Shown in pieces: positions 26,140-33,844 of a DNA stretch of 64,000 nucleotides (its first letter is position 1; each line of letters opens with the position of its first letter). Location of the stretch: NCBI GenBank assembly GCA_958439195.1, contig OY288153.1, positions 60,345-124,344 of the forward strand, given 5' to 3'. The notes beneath the pieces are model-generated. The model worked only from the letters and a program-made list of their open reading frames with translations. It did no database searches and was not told the DNA's origin. The position numbers and the translations under genes are program-made. Source of the stretch: an uncultured Paracoccaceae bacterium (lineage in GTDB: Bacteria; Pseudomonadota; Alphaproteobacteria; Rhodobacterales; Rhodobacteraceae).

Positions 26140-26440
26140 GATCGGTCTCTCCATTTCATGGGGGGCAAGCCGTTCCTGCCACCCATCTGACCGACAAACG
26201 CCGCTGGCCGGGGTTTCCGTCGTGCCCCGCGCCATCATTTTTCGAACTCCGTGTGAAAAGCCCCTGAGAAATCGGCACCAGGTATCGTGCATCTCACCGC
26301 CCACCTTCCCCCCAAAGGCCCACCAACCTGCGCGGCTTTCCGCGCCCCGGCACGATGTGGCGATCTGTCCCCTCCTCTTTCCGGTCTTCCCGCGCTAGGC
26401 ATGGGCGCTTGATTGCCAACCGCCCCACAGGACCGACGCC
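26140..26440. other. Intergenic region, promoters expected but not resolved
   Basis: 301 bp between the divergent EF-hand and DUF983 genes. It must carry both promoters. No convincing gene, terminator or operator was identified; GC-rich open frames here run antisense into the DUF983 gene and look spurious. Confidence 0.5.
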
Positions 26441-26854
26441 ATGCCCGACGGCCAGTTTCAAGACGACGACCTGCGCCTCGATATGATGGAGGACCGCCCC
26501 CTCCGCCCCGCCATGCTGCGCGGTTGGCGTCGGCGCTGCCCGTCCTGCGGTGCCGGCCCGCTGTTGCGCGGCTATCTCAAGGTCCGCGAAAGCTGCCCCG
26601 TCTGCGGCGAGGCGCTGCATCACCAGCGCGCCGATGACGGCCCGGCCTATCTGACGATCCTGATCGTGGGCCATCTGATGGCCCCGCTGATCATGTGGGT
26701 CTTTACCACATGGCGGCCCGATCCGCTGGTGCTGGCCACTGTATTCTCGGTTGGCACCGTCGCCTTGTCGCTTTACCTTCTGCCCCGGCTCAAGGGGGCC
26801 TTGGTGGGGGTGCAATGGGCGAAACGGATGCACGGCTTCGGGGGCAAGGCTTGA
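26441..26854 (+). CDS. DUF983 family membrane protein with zinc ribbon
   Basis: A 137-aa protein. An N-terminal zinc ribbon has CPSCGAG and CPVCGEALHH, followed by two membrane spans (YLTILIVGHLMAPLIMWVFTT and VLATVFSVGTVALSLYLLP). This is the DUF983 layout. Function is unknown, although relatives occur beside cytochrome oxidase genes in some genomes. It overlaps the Nudix gene, so the two are a small operon. Confidence 0.88.
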   Translation: MPDGQFQDDDLRLDMMEDRPLRPAMLRGWRRRCPSCGAGPLLRGYLKVRESCPVCGEALHHQRADDGPAYLTILIVGHLMAPLIMWVFTTWRPDPLVLATVFSVGTVALSLYLLPRLKGALVGVQWAKRMHGFGGKA

Positions 26855-27465
26855 CCGACGCGGAGCCGATCCGCCCCGCCGCAACAACCGTCCTGCTGCG
26901 CCGCACCCCGGATGGCCCCCAGGTTCTGATGGGTCAGCGCGGGACTGGCGCGGTGTTCATGCCGTCGAAATATGTTTTCCCGGGGGGCGGGGTGGACCCC
27001 GCCGATCACCGCGCGCTGGCCCCCGGCCTTTTGGCCGATACCTGCCTTGCGCGCCTGACCCAGCACATCCCCGATCCTGCGCCATCGCCTGCCGCGCTGG
27101 CCACCGCCGCCCTGCGCGAACTGGCCGAAGAAACCGGCCTTACCCTTGCGCCCACCGCCACACCCGCGCTGCGCTTTATTTTCCGCGCCATCACCCCGCC
27201 CGGCCGCTCGCGCCGCTTTGACGCCCGCTTCTTCCTGATCGACGCGGCGCATATCGCGGGTGACCCCGATGATTTCTCCGCCGCCTCGGACGAACTGTCG
27301 CATCTGCACTGGATCGGCACCAACGCCGCCCGCGCCCTGGATCTGCCCTTCATAACCGAAGTGGTGCTGGCCGAAATTGCCGCCATCACCGCGGGTCACC
27401 CGGACGAAGGTACCCCCTTCTTCGACAATTCCGGCCCGACCCCCACATTCCGCCGCCTGCTGTAG
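26815..27465 (+). CDS. Nudix hydrolase (NUDT19-like)
   Basis: About 216 aa. The Nudix box is split: the Gly-rich start FPGGGVDPADHRAL is separated by an insertion from the catalytic ALRELAEETGL, as in NUDT19-like coenzyme-A diphosphatases. Family members hydrolyse nucleoside diphosphates linked to other groups. Start choice is uncertain: the ATG at 26815 overlaps DUF983 by 40 bp, and a TTG at 26851 (TTGA overlap, preceded by GGGGGCAAGG) would give TDAEPIRPAATTVLL. The product is the same from residue 14 on. Confidence 0.85.
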   Translation: MGETDARLRGQGLTDAEPIRPAATTVLLRRTPDGPQVLMGQRGTGAVFMPSKYVFPGGGVDPADHRALAPGLLADTCLARLTQHIPDPAPSPAALATAALRELAEETGLTLAPTATPALRFIFRAITPPGRSRRFDARFFLIDAAHIAGDPDDFSAASDELSHLHWIGTNAARALDLPFITEVVLAEIAAITAGHPDEGTPFFDNSGPTPTFRRLL

Positions 27466-27487
27466 CGCGGGGTTCGCACCACCCCGT

Positions 27488-28135
27488 TTATTCGGCCACC
27501 CCGTCCAACACAGCGCCCCGCCCCTCGCGCCGCAGCCGCCATGCTGCAGGCACCGCGCCCCGCCCCCGTTCGCGCGCCAGATGCCAGACCGGCCCCCGCT
27601 CCTCCAGCAATGTGGAACCCGATGGCAAGGGCCGCATCCGCCAGCGGCTTTCCACGCCTGCCGCCCCGCCCTCACCCGGCGTCAGCAACAGCCCCAGCGG
27701 CGCCACCCCGCGCCCGGCATGGTGCGCCGCCTCTGCCCCCGCCTCGGCGGCCAGGTTCAACCGCCGCACCGGTGTCAGCCCCGGCACAGCGGACAATTCC
27801 GCCACCACCAGCGGCACCGCACCCGACCGCAGCGCCTCTTCCATCGCCCAGAGAATGTCTTCGGGCCGCCGCGCCCGCGCACAGATAAGCCGCCCCGGAT
27901 CGGCAAACCGCGCCACCCCATCGGGATACAACCGCTCTGCCTGCCAGCCGGGACAGATCCACAGCACCGGCCCCGCGCCCTCTGCCATCACCTGCACCGC
28001 CAGCGCCACCCGCGCCGGACCGCAAAACTCATGCACCCGCCCGCGCGCAATCCCGATGCCCGCCGCCGCCCCGCCGGGCATCGGCTGCACCCCCCACGGG
28101 CGCGGACCCGTGCTGTTCAGGATCGGCAGACTCAT
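27488..28135 (-). CDS. imuA: ImuA-like RecA-fold protein of the mutagenic SOS response
   Basis: A 215-aa protein with the ImuA pattern: RGRVHEFCGPARVALAVQVMAEGAGPVLWICPG, GRLICARARRPEDILWAMEEAL, VVAELS, and RRLNLAAEAG. ImuA resembles RecA but usually lacks a functional Walker A motif, and none is seen here. It normally works with ImuB and DnaE2 in translesion synthesis; neither is in this window. A perfect GTTC-N7-GTTC box lies 18 bp upstream, supporting LexA control. It is convergent with the Nudix gene. Confidence 0.75.
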   Translation of the reverse strand: MSLPILNSTGPRPWGVQPMPGGAAAGIGIARGRVHEFCGPARVALAVQVMAEGAGPVLWICPGWQAERLYPDGVARFADPGRLICARARRPEDILWAMEEALRSGAVPLVVAELSAVPGLTPVRRLNLAAEAGAEAAHHAGRGVAPLGLLLTPGEGGAAGVESRWRMRPLPSGSTLLEERGPVWHLARERGRGAVPAAWRLRREGRGAVLDGVAE

Positions 28136-28152
28136 GCATGACACCCTGCCAT

Positions 28153-28167
28153 GTTCCTTATTTGTTC
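28153..28167. promoter_or_regulatory. Alphaproteobacterial SOS box (GTTC-N7-GTTC)
   Basis: GTTCCTTATTTGTTC matches the direct-repeat LexA site of Rhizobiales and Rhodobacterales exactly (GTTC, seven bases, GTTC). It is 18-32 bp upstream of the imuA-like start codon and 78 bp before the divergent aldo/keto reductase gene. Confidence 0.8.
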
Positions 28168-28244
28168 TCAACCCATCTCGCAAAGCCCCCTTGCCCCCAG
28201 CCGTCACCCCGCTAGGCTGCGCGTGCAGCAAAAAGGACCACGCA

Positions 28245-29288
28245 ATGAAACAGATCCGCCTTGGCGAGACCGATCTCATGGTCTCCGAGCTTTGCCTCGG
28301 CACCATGACATGGGGCACCCAGAACACCGAAGCCGAAGGCCATGCCCAGATGGACATGGCGCTCGATCACGGCTGCACCTTCTGGGACACGGCGGAAATG
28401 TATCCCGTCAACCCGATCACCGCCGAAACGGTGGGCCGAACTGAAGAAATCATCGGTACCTGGCTTGCCTCGCGCAAACAACGCGACCGGCTGGTCATCG
28501 CCACCAAGATCACCGGCGAAGGGCAAAAGGCCGTGCGCGACGGTGCCCCCATCACCGGAACCACCTTCCGCGCGTCGGTGGATGCCTCGCTCAACCGCCT
28601 GCAAACCGATGTGATCGACCTTTATCAACTGCACTGGCCCAATCGCGGCAGCTATCACTTTCGCCAAATCTGGGGCTACGACCCCCGCCCACTGGACCGC
28701 GCGCAGGTCACCGACCACATGCTCGACATCCTACACACCGCCGCGGATCTGATCCGTGACGGAAAGCTCCGCCATATCGCGCTGTCCAACGATTCCGTCT
28801 GGGGCACCGCGCGCTGGCTACATCTGGCCGACATCCACGGCCTGCCCCGCATGGTCAGCGTGCAGAACGAATATTCCCTGCTCTGCCGCCAGTTCGACAG
28901 CGACTGGGCCGAGCTTTCTGTCGCCGAAAACCTGCCGCTCCTCGCCTTCTCCCCCCTTGCGACCGGCCTGCTGACAGGCAAATACGCGGGCGACGTGATC
29001 CCCGACGCCTCACGCCGCAGCCTGAACCCAACCCTTGGTGGGCGCATCACCCCAAGGGTCTTTCCCGCTGTCGCGGCCTATATGGGCATCGCCACCCGCC
29101 ACGGGCTTGATCCGGCCCAAATGGCGCTCGCCTTCTGCCGTCAACGCCCCTTTCCCTGCATCCCGATCTTTGGCGCGACCACGCTGGATCAGTTGCAGAC
29201 CGCCCTTGATGCGTCAGAGGTGACCCTGTCCGCCGAAGTTCTGGCCGAAATCGACGCAGCCCACCGCGACCATCCCCAACCCTACTGA
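28245..29288 (+). CDS. Aldo/keto reductase, Tas-like
   Basis: A 347-aa NADPH-dependent oxidoreductase. The start MKQIRLGETDLMVSELCLGTMTWG, the active-site Asp/Tyr region FWDTAEMYPVNP and DVIDLYQLHWPN match Tas-like aldo/keto reductases. AAAAAGGA lies eight bases before the ATG; a far longer in-frame extension upstream runs antisense to imuA and is rejected. The physiological carbonyl substrate is unknown. It is divergent from the SOS-boxed gene and shares its promoter region. Confidence 0.9.
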   Translation: MKQIRLGETDLMVSELCLGTMTWGTQNTEAEGHAQMDMALDHGCTFWDTAEMYPVNPITAETVGRTEEIIGTWLASRKQRDRLVIATKITGEGQKAVRDGAPITGTTFRASVDASLNRLQTDVIDLYQLHWPNRGSYHFRQIWGYDPRPLDRAQVTDHMLDILHTAADLIRDGKLRHIALSNDSVWGTARWLHLADIHGLPRMVSVQNEYSLLCRQFDSDWAELSVAENLPLLAFSPLATGLLTGKYAGDVIPDASRRSLNPTLGGRITPRVFPAVAAYMGIATRHGLDPAQMALAFCRQRPFPCIPIFGATTLDQLQTALDASEVTLSAEVLAEIDAAHRDHPQPY

Positions 29289-29310
29289 TGCACCCGGCCC
29301 TGCCGAAGAT

Positions 29311-29377
29311 GGGTATTTAAGACCAAGATGAAACCAGCATCCTTTTGAAAAGCTGCTTCATCTTGGCAAAAATACCC
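29311..29377. repeat. Inverted pair of the GGGTATTT/CCAAGATGAA repeat
   Basis: GGGTATTTAAGACCAAGATGAA (29311-29332) and its inverted partner CTTCATCTTGGCAAAAATACCC (29355-29376) form a long imperfect hairpin after the aldo/keto reductase. The core matches the copies at 8081 and 21229. It may terminate transcription or be a small palindromic mobile repeat. Confidence 0.8.
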
Positions 29378-29475
29378 AAATGCAACGCCGCCAATCGTGA
29401 TGACGCGGGGGCTGCGCAGGCTTGCATCACCCCGCCGCTTCTGTCCATCTGGCACCACTTGACCCTGGATTACCC

Positions 29476-30030
29476 ATGCGCCGCGCCCTGCTGACCCTTG
29501 CCTTGGCCATGCCGCTCATGGCCGCCTGCCAGTTGGCCATGCCGGGTCGCGGCGGGCCGGCGGCCGACGCGAACCCGATCACCGGGGGCAGCATCACCAC
29601 GACCACGCTGGACGCAGCCCCCCTTGCGGCCAGCGCCGATGCCCCCGATCCGGCGATACCCCCGGCACAATCCGCAACAGACCGGAACGCCGCAACAGAC
29701 GCCCAGCCGAACAACGACACCCAACCAGAAGCCCGGCCTACAGAAGTCCAGCCCACCGAAGCCGCCGCCCCCACCGCACCCGTGCAGTCCAAATCCCCGT
29801 CCCAGATCGCCTGCGAAGAGGATGGCGGCACCTGGGCACGGGCAGGCGATGGCGGCGGCATGGCCTGCATCCGCCAGACCCGCGATGGCGGCAAGCAATG
29901 CGACAGCAAATCCGACTGCCAGGGCGAATGTCTGGCACGGTCGCGCACCTGCGCGCCGATCCGGCCGCTCTTTGGCTGCAATACCGTTCTCATGGATAAC
30001 GGGGCCGAGGTGAACCTGTGCATCGACTGA
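29476..30030 (+). CDS. Putative lipoprotein with cysteine-rich C-terminus
   Basis: A 184-aa exported lipoprotein. The signal ends in a lipobox (MPLMAAC), then a Pro/Thr/Ala/Gln-rich linker of about 80 residues, then a compact Cys-rich domain (ACEEDGGTW, GMACIRQTRDGGKQCDSKSDCQGECLARSRTC, FGCNTVLMDNG). The Cys spacing suggests disulfide-bonded folding in the periplasm. I do not recognise the family. It overlaps the lipocalin-like gene by 13 bp. Confidence 0.8.
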   Translation: MRRALLTLALAMPLMAACQLAMPGRGGPAADANPITGGSITTTTLDAAPLAASADAPDPAIPPAQSATDRNAATDAQPNNDTQPEARPTEVQPTEAAAPTAPVQSKSPSQIACEEDGGTWARAGDGGGMACIRQTRDGGKQCDSKSDCQGECLARSRTCAPIRPLFGCNTVLMDNGAEVNLCID

Positions 30031-30533
30031 TCCCCGCCCTTCTCTTGCTGCTATGCGCCTGTGCGGCCCCCGCCCCGCGCATCGACGGCTTCCGCGACGG
30101 CGGTCCGATCTATTCCAACGCTGTGCTTGACCTGTCCACCATCACCGGCAACTGGGCGCAGGTCGCCGCCTTTTCTGCCGCCACCACAAACTGCCGCCCG
30201 GGCGGGGCAGAGTTCACCTCTGGCCCCTCTGGCCTGTCTGTCACGGCCCGGCTTTGCCTGAACGGGTCCGACATTTCCTATCGCGGCCCCGTCGCCATCA
30301 CCGGGCCGGGCCGCCTGACACCCACCGCGCGGGCCACACGCCCGCTTGACCGGGAATGGTGGGTGCTTTGGGCCGATGTCGATCTGCGCACATTGGTTAT
30401 CGGCACACCCGACGGCAGCTTCGGTTTCATCCTCAACCGGGGTGGTCCTCTGCCACCCGACCGGTTGGCCGCCGCGCGCGACATCCTGGACTGGAACGGC
30501 TATGACGTGGCGCGCCTGACCAGCTTTCGCTGA
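30018..30533 (+). CDS. Lipocalin-like lipoprotein (Blc type)
   Basis: A 171-aa protein starting at GTG inside the end of the previous gene. The signal has a lipobox (LLLLLCAC). The lipocalin signature appears as DLSTITGNWAQVAAF (GxW) and the later strand REWWVLWADVDLRTLVIGTPDG with FGFILNRGGPLP. Bacterial lipocalins bind lipids in the outer membrane and respond to envelope stress. It is translationally coupled to the Cys-rich lipoprotein. Confidence 0.8.
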   Translation: MHRLIPALLLLLCACAAPAPRIDGFRDGGPIYSNAVLDLSTITGNWAQVAAFSAATTNCRPGGAEFTSGPSGLSVTARLCLNGSDISYRGPVAITGPGRLTPTARATRPLDREWWVLWADVDLRTLVIGTPDGSFGFILNRGGPLPPDRLAAARDILDWNGYDVARLTSFR

Positions 30534-30639
30534 CGTCCCGCCAACCGCGGGTTAACCTTAATCGCGGATCACCAGACCGCCCGTCGCGTGCATACGCCCG
30601 GCTGCACTGCGCGTCTGCACCGCCTGCTGCACAGGCCCA

Positions 30640-31497
30640 TCACAAGATACGCGCCCGCAATTCACGCAAATGCCCTGGCACATCCCGCGCGCTGAAGGCG
30701 GCTTCCTTGACCAGCCAGTCGAAATGCTGGCTGATCTGCTCCACCCGTGCGGAATCCCGGAACGCCAGATAGTGCCGCCCCAGATAGACCACCGCAAGCA
30801 GCGGACCAAAGATCGTGACCGGTGCCGAAAACACCCGCCGCGCATCGAACAGATACAGGCGCAGCGATGGATAAAGCTGTTCTGTCAGATGGATAAGCCT
30901 GTCCATCTGCTCGGCCCGGATGTGCGCGGGCAGCCCGTCATAGTAGCCCGCGCCATCGGCAAAGGCCGCAAGTTCGTGCAAGGGCAAGGCAATCTCATAA
31001 TCCGACCGCGCCGCCCGCATCCAGTGCAGGCGATCCTCGAACGCGCCCAGCGCCTGTTCGGCGGTGCGGCCCAGTTGCGGGCGGTATTCCCATTCCACCA
31101 TCGCCCGCGTCTTCAACATATCGGGCAAGGTGGCCGGAACGTGCCGTATCTTGTATCCCGCTGCCTCACGGTGCCAGCCGAAGATGGCTTCATCCATCAG
31201 CGCACGGGGTGCTTCCGTTACCGTAAGGCTTGTCGCCAATAGATCGGCGATGGGTTCCGGCCGCCCCGTCAACCCCAAGAGCCAATCGGCGGAAATGCCC
31301 AGAACCTGCGCGCAATCCGCTGCAAGCTGTGCATTGGGCAACCGGGTGCCGGGGGCAAGAAGCTGCGACAGGGTTGACCGGTCCACCCCTGCCGCCCGCG
31401 CCAACGCCGCCCGCGTCATGCCGCGATCGGCCATCGCCTCGGCCAGCCGCGCCCGAAACAGATCGGCACGGTCACGCTTGTCTATTCTTGTGGCCAT
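30640..31497 (-). CDS. XRE-family regulator with long C-terminal sensor domain
   Basis: A 285-aa protein. An N-terminal helix-turn-helix (MTRAALARAAGVDRSTLSQLLAPGTRLPNAQLAADCAQVLG) is followed by a 200-residue domain I do not recognise, with conserved-looking aromatic segments (AIFGWHREAAGYKIRHVPATLPDML; SLRLYLFDARRVFSAPVTIFGP). It is divergent from the fatty acid desaturase. A perfect 7-bp inverted repeat sits at its start codon, so it probably represses itself and controls the desaturase, sensing membrane lipid state or acyl chains. That role is inferred. Confidence 0.85.
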   Translation of the reverse strand: MATRIDKRDRADLFRARLAEAMADRGMTRAALARAAGVDRSTLSQLLAPGTRLPNAQLAADCAQVLGISADWLLGLTGRPEPIADLLATSLTVTEAPRALMDEAIFGWHREAAGYKIRHVPATLPDMLKTRAMVEWEYRPQLGRTAEQALGAFEDRLHWMRAARSDYEIALPLHELAAFADGAGYYDGLPAHIRAEQMDRLIHLTEQLYPSLRLYLFDARRVFSAPVTIFGPLLAVVYLGRHYLAFRDSARVEQISQHFDWLVKEAAFSARDVPGHLRELRARIL

Positions 31498-31516
31498 TGG
31501 TGATCTTTCTCACCAA
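31497..31516. promoter_or_regulatory. Perfect inverted repeat TTGGTGA-N6-TCACCAA, probable XRE operator
   Basis: Two 7-bp arms with a 6-base centre begin at the regulator's start codon and extend into the divergent promoter region. A partial half-site (AAAGTGA) follows. Placement at an XRE gene start is typical of autorepression. Confidence 0.7.
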
Positions 31517-31611
31517 AAGTGATTATATGTTGCTTATCATCTGAATTCTGCCCTGCCTTGGCAAGTGCTATCCCTGTTCATAATCAAAACAAAGACTTGG
31601 AGAGCAGCGCC

Positions 31612-32544
31612 TTGCGCCCCGACGCACCCGCCATCGAATGGCCAACTGTCCTGCTGCTAACCGCCACCTATGGAATATGGGCGCTTGCCACCACCTACAT
31701 CTATGGCGCATCGCCGGCTCTCGGCACGGTGGTGACCGGACTTGCCATTGCACAATTCTCGTCCCTTCAGCACGAAATATTGCACGGCCACCCCTTCAGA
31801 TCGCAAAAATTGAATGAATCACTGGCCCTCCCAGCCCTGACCCTGACCGTCCCCTATGGCCGGTTTCGTAACACACACCTTGCCCACCACCATGACCCGA
31901 TCCTGACCGATCCCTATGATGACCCGGAATCGAACTACCTTGATCCGGCGGTCTGGGCGCAACTGCCAACGTGGATCAAGCTATTGTATCGGTTCAACAA
32001 TACCCTGTTCGGACGGGTGGTCGTTGGGTCGCTTTTGGGAAATGTCCGTTGGCTGCTGGATGAAATGCGCCGTCTGCGCCGCAATGAACCGGGCGTCTTG
32101 CGGGACTGGGTGCTGCACCTTGCGGGGTTGGTTCCGGTGATCCTGTGGCTTTGGTGGGCCGAAATGCCGTGGTGGGCCTATTTGCTGGCCGCATGGGTGG
32201 GGCACGGCCTGCTCAAGGTCCGCACCTATCTGGAACACCGCGCGCATGAATCCGCCCGCGCCCGCACTGTGGTTGTCGAAGATCGTGGCCCGCTGGCATT
32301 ATTGTTTCTGAACAACAACTTGCACGTCGTCCACCACATGCATCCGAATGTGCCGTGGTATCGCCTGCCCGGCGTCTATGCCGCCAACCGCGACCATTAC
32401 CTTCGCCGCAATGATGGTTATGTCTACCGCTCCTACCTCGACATCTTCCGCGCGCATCTGTTCCGGGCCAAGGATCCGGTGCCCCATCCGCTGATGCCGG
32501 GTGTCCCCGTGGAACCACTGGCCGAACCCGCCCGATCCACCTGA
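31612..32544 (+). CDS. Membrane fatty acid desaturase
   Basis: A 310-aa di-iron membrane enzyme. The three histidine clusters are present: HEILHGH, HLAHHHD and HVVHHMH. Four hydrophobic spans flank them (for example PTVLLLTATYGIWALATTYIY and VLHLAGLVPVILWLWW). A TTG at 31612 is preceded by GGAGAG at good spacing and gives RPDAPAIEWPTV, a start like relatives; an ATG at 31519 sits close to the operator and is less likely. It introduces double bonds into acyl chains or carotenoid-like lipids. Divergent from the XRE regulator. Confidence 0.85.
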   Translation: MRPDAPAIEWPTVLLLTATYGIWALATTYIYGASPALGTVVTGLAIAQFSSLQHEILHGHPFRSQKLNESLALPALTLTVPYGRFRNTHLAHHHDPILTDPYDDPESNYLDPAVWAQLPTWIKLLYRFNNTLFGRVVVGSLLGNVRWLLDEMRRLRRNEPGVLRDWVLHLAGLVPVILWLWWAEMPWWAYLLAAWVGHGLLKVRTYLEHRAHESARARTVVVEDRGPLALLFLNNNLHVVHHMHPNVPWYRLPGVYAANRDHYLRRNDGYVYRSYLDIFRAHLFRAKDPVPHPLMPGVPVEPLAEPARST

Positions 32545-32615
32545 CGCGTTCACGCAAAGCTGTGCAACTCGCCGCAAAATCCCTGCTATGGTTTGGATCA
32601 CCTCAGGGGTTCGCC

Positions 32616-33188
32616 ATGCACCACAGATGGATTGCCACAGCCTGCCTCACCCTGATCCTGTCCAGCCCCGCACTGGCAAAACCAGTACCCTATGTGCTGG
32701 AACCGGAGGAATCTACGGTCGGCTTTGAAACGGACTTCGGCCCCGACCAAATCACTGGGGCCATGCCGGTGAAATCCGCGGACCTGATCCTCGATTTCGA
32801 AAGGGTTGAGAACTGCCAGATCAACGTCGCCCTTGACGTGACAGGGGCGCAGGCATCTTTCCCCTTTGCGGCACAGGCCATGAAGGGGCCCAAAGTGCTG
32901 GGTTCAGGCAACTTTCCCGAAATGTCCTTCCGGTCCACGGCGGTTCGCGCCGCAGGCAGTGGCGCGCGCGTCGATGGCGATCTTACCATTCGTGGCGTCA
33001 CCCGCCCCGTCACGCTCGACGCCATGATCTGGCGGCAAACAGGGACAGTTCAGGGCGATCTCAGCCAATTGACCGTCCGCCTGACAGGCTCTGTCCTAAG
33101 GTCTGATTACGGTGCCACCGGATGGAGCGATATGGTCGGCGATGAGGTGCGCCTCTCCATCCTCGCCCGCATCGCACGGGTGGATTAG
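32616..33188 (+). CDS. YceI-family periplasmic lipid-binding protein
   Basis: A 190-aa exported protein. The signal peptide (WIATACLTLILSSPALA) precedes the YceI fold: YVLEPEESTVGFETDFG, FPEMSFRSTAVR, VDGDLTIRGVTRPVTLDA. YceI proteins bind polyisoprenoid or ubiquinone-like lipids in the periplasm. AGGGG lies before the ATG. It is followed by a cytochrome b561 gene nine bases on, a common pairing. Confidence 0.9.
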   Translation: MHHRWIATACLTLILSSPALAKPVPYVLEPEESTVGFETDFGPDQITGAMPVKSADLILDFERVENCQINVALDVTGAQASFPFAAQAMKGPKVLGSGNFPEMSFRSTAVRAAGSGARVDGDLTIRGVTRPVTLDAMIWRQTGTVQGDLSQLTVRLTGSVLRSDYGATGWSDMVGDEVRLSILARIARVD

Positions 33189-33197
33189 GGGCAAAAG

Positions 33198-33740
33198 ATG
33201 TTGAAAAACACGCCCGACAGTTTCGGCCTGGTCACACGCGGCCTGCATTGGGGTATCGCGCTGCTGGTTGTCGTGATGCTCTCGCTCGGTTTGAAGCTGG
33301 AGTCTCTGGAGCCGGGCATGGCCAGCATCCGCCTGTATTCACTGCACAAATCACTGGGCATCATGACCCTTTCTCTGATGCTTGCCCGCATCCTTTGGCA
33401 CCTTTATTCCCCGCCGCCCCGGCCCATCGGGGGCGGGTGGCAGGCCACCCTGGCCCGGCTTGGCCATCTGGCGATCTATGCCCTTCTCATTGCCATTCCC
33501 CTGTCTGGCTGGGCTGCCAGCTCGGCTACCGGCATCGACACGGTCCTGTTTGACCGCTGGACACTCCCCCCCATTGCCCCTGTCTCAATCCTCTGGGAAG
33601 AGCGCGGATTCGCCCTTCACGGCATCCTGACAAAGATCCTGATCGCCCTGATCTTCCTTCACATGGGGGCCGCCCTGAAACGCGAAATGGATGGCGACGG
33701 CACCCTGCGCCGCATGACAATCGGCCGGCGCACAGACTAG
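33198..33740 (+). CDS. Cytochrome b561 family protein
   Basis: A 180-aa four-helix membrane b-type cytochrome. His candidates for the two hemes are in TRGLHWGIALL, YSLHKSLGIM, LGHLAIYALLI, FALHGILTKI and IFLHMGAAL. It probably passes electrons between the quinone pool and the periplasm. It forms a pair with the YceI gene. Confidence 0.9.
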   Translation: MLKNTPDSFGLVTRGLHWGIALLVVVMLSLGLKLESLEPGMASIRLYSLHKSLGIMTLSLMLARILWHLYSPPPRPIGGGWQATLARLGHLAIYALLIAIPLSGWAASSATGIDTVLFDRWTLPPIAPVSILWEERGFALHGILTKILIALIFLHMGAALKREMDGDGTLRRMTIGRRTD

Positions 33741-33844
33741 CCCATCGCCACGATGCACCAAAAATCCCCGCATCCCGCCTAACCTCTGGCCCTCGCCTTT
33801 CCCCCGCGCTAAACAGCGCGCGCATCGGGACGAAAGGCGCGCAC

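Noticed and set aside
26294..26887. 197-codon minus-strand frame upstream of the EF-hand gene
   Set aside because: It runs antisense through the whole DUF983 gene, whose zinc ribbon and spans are clear.
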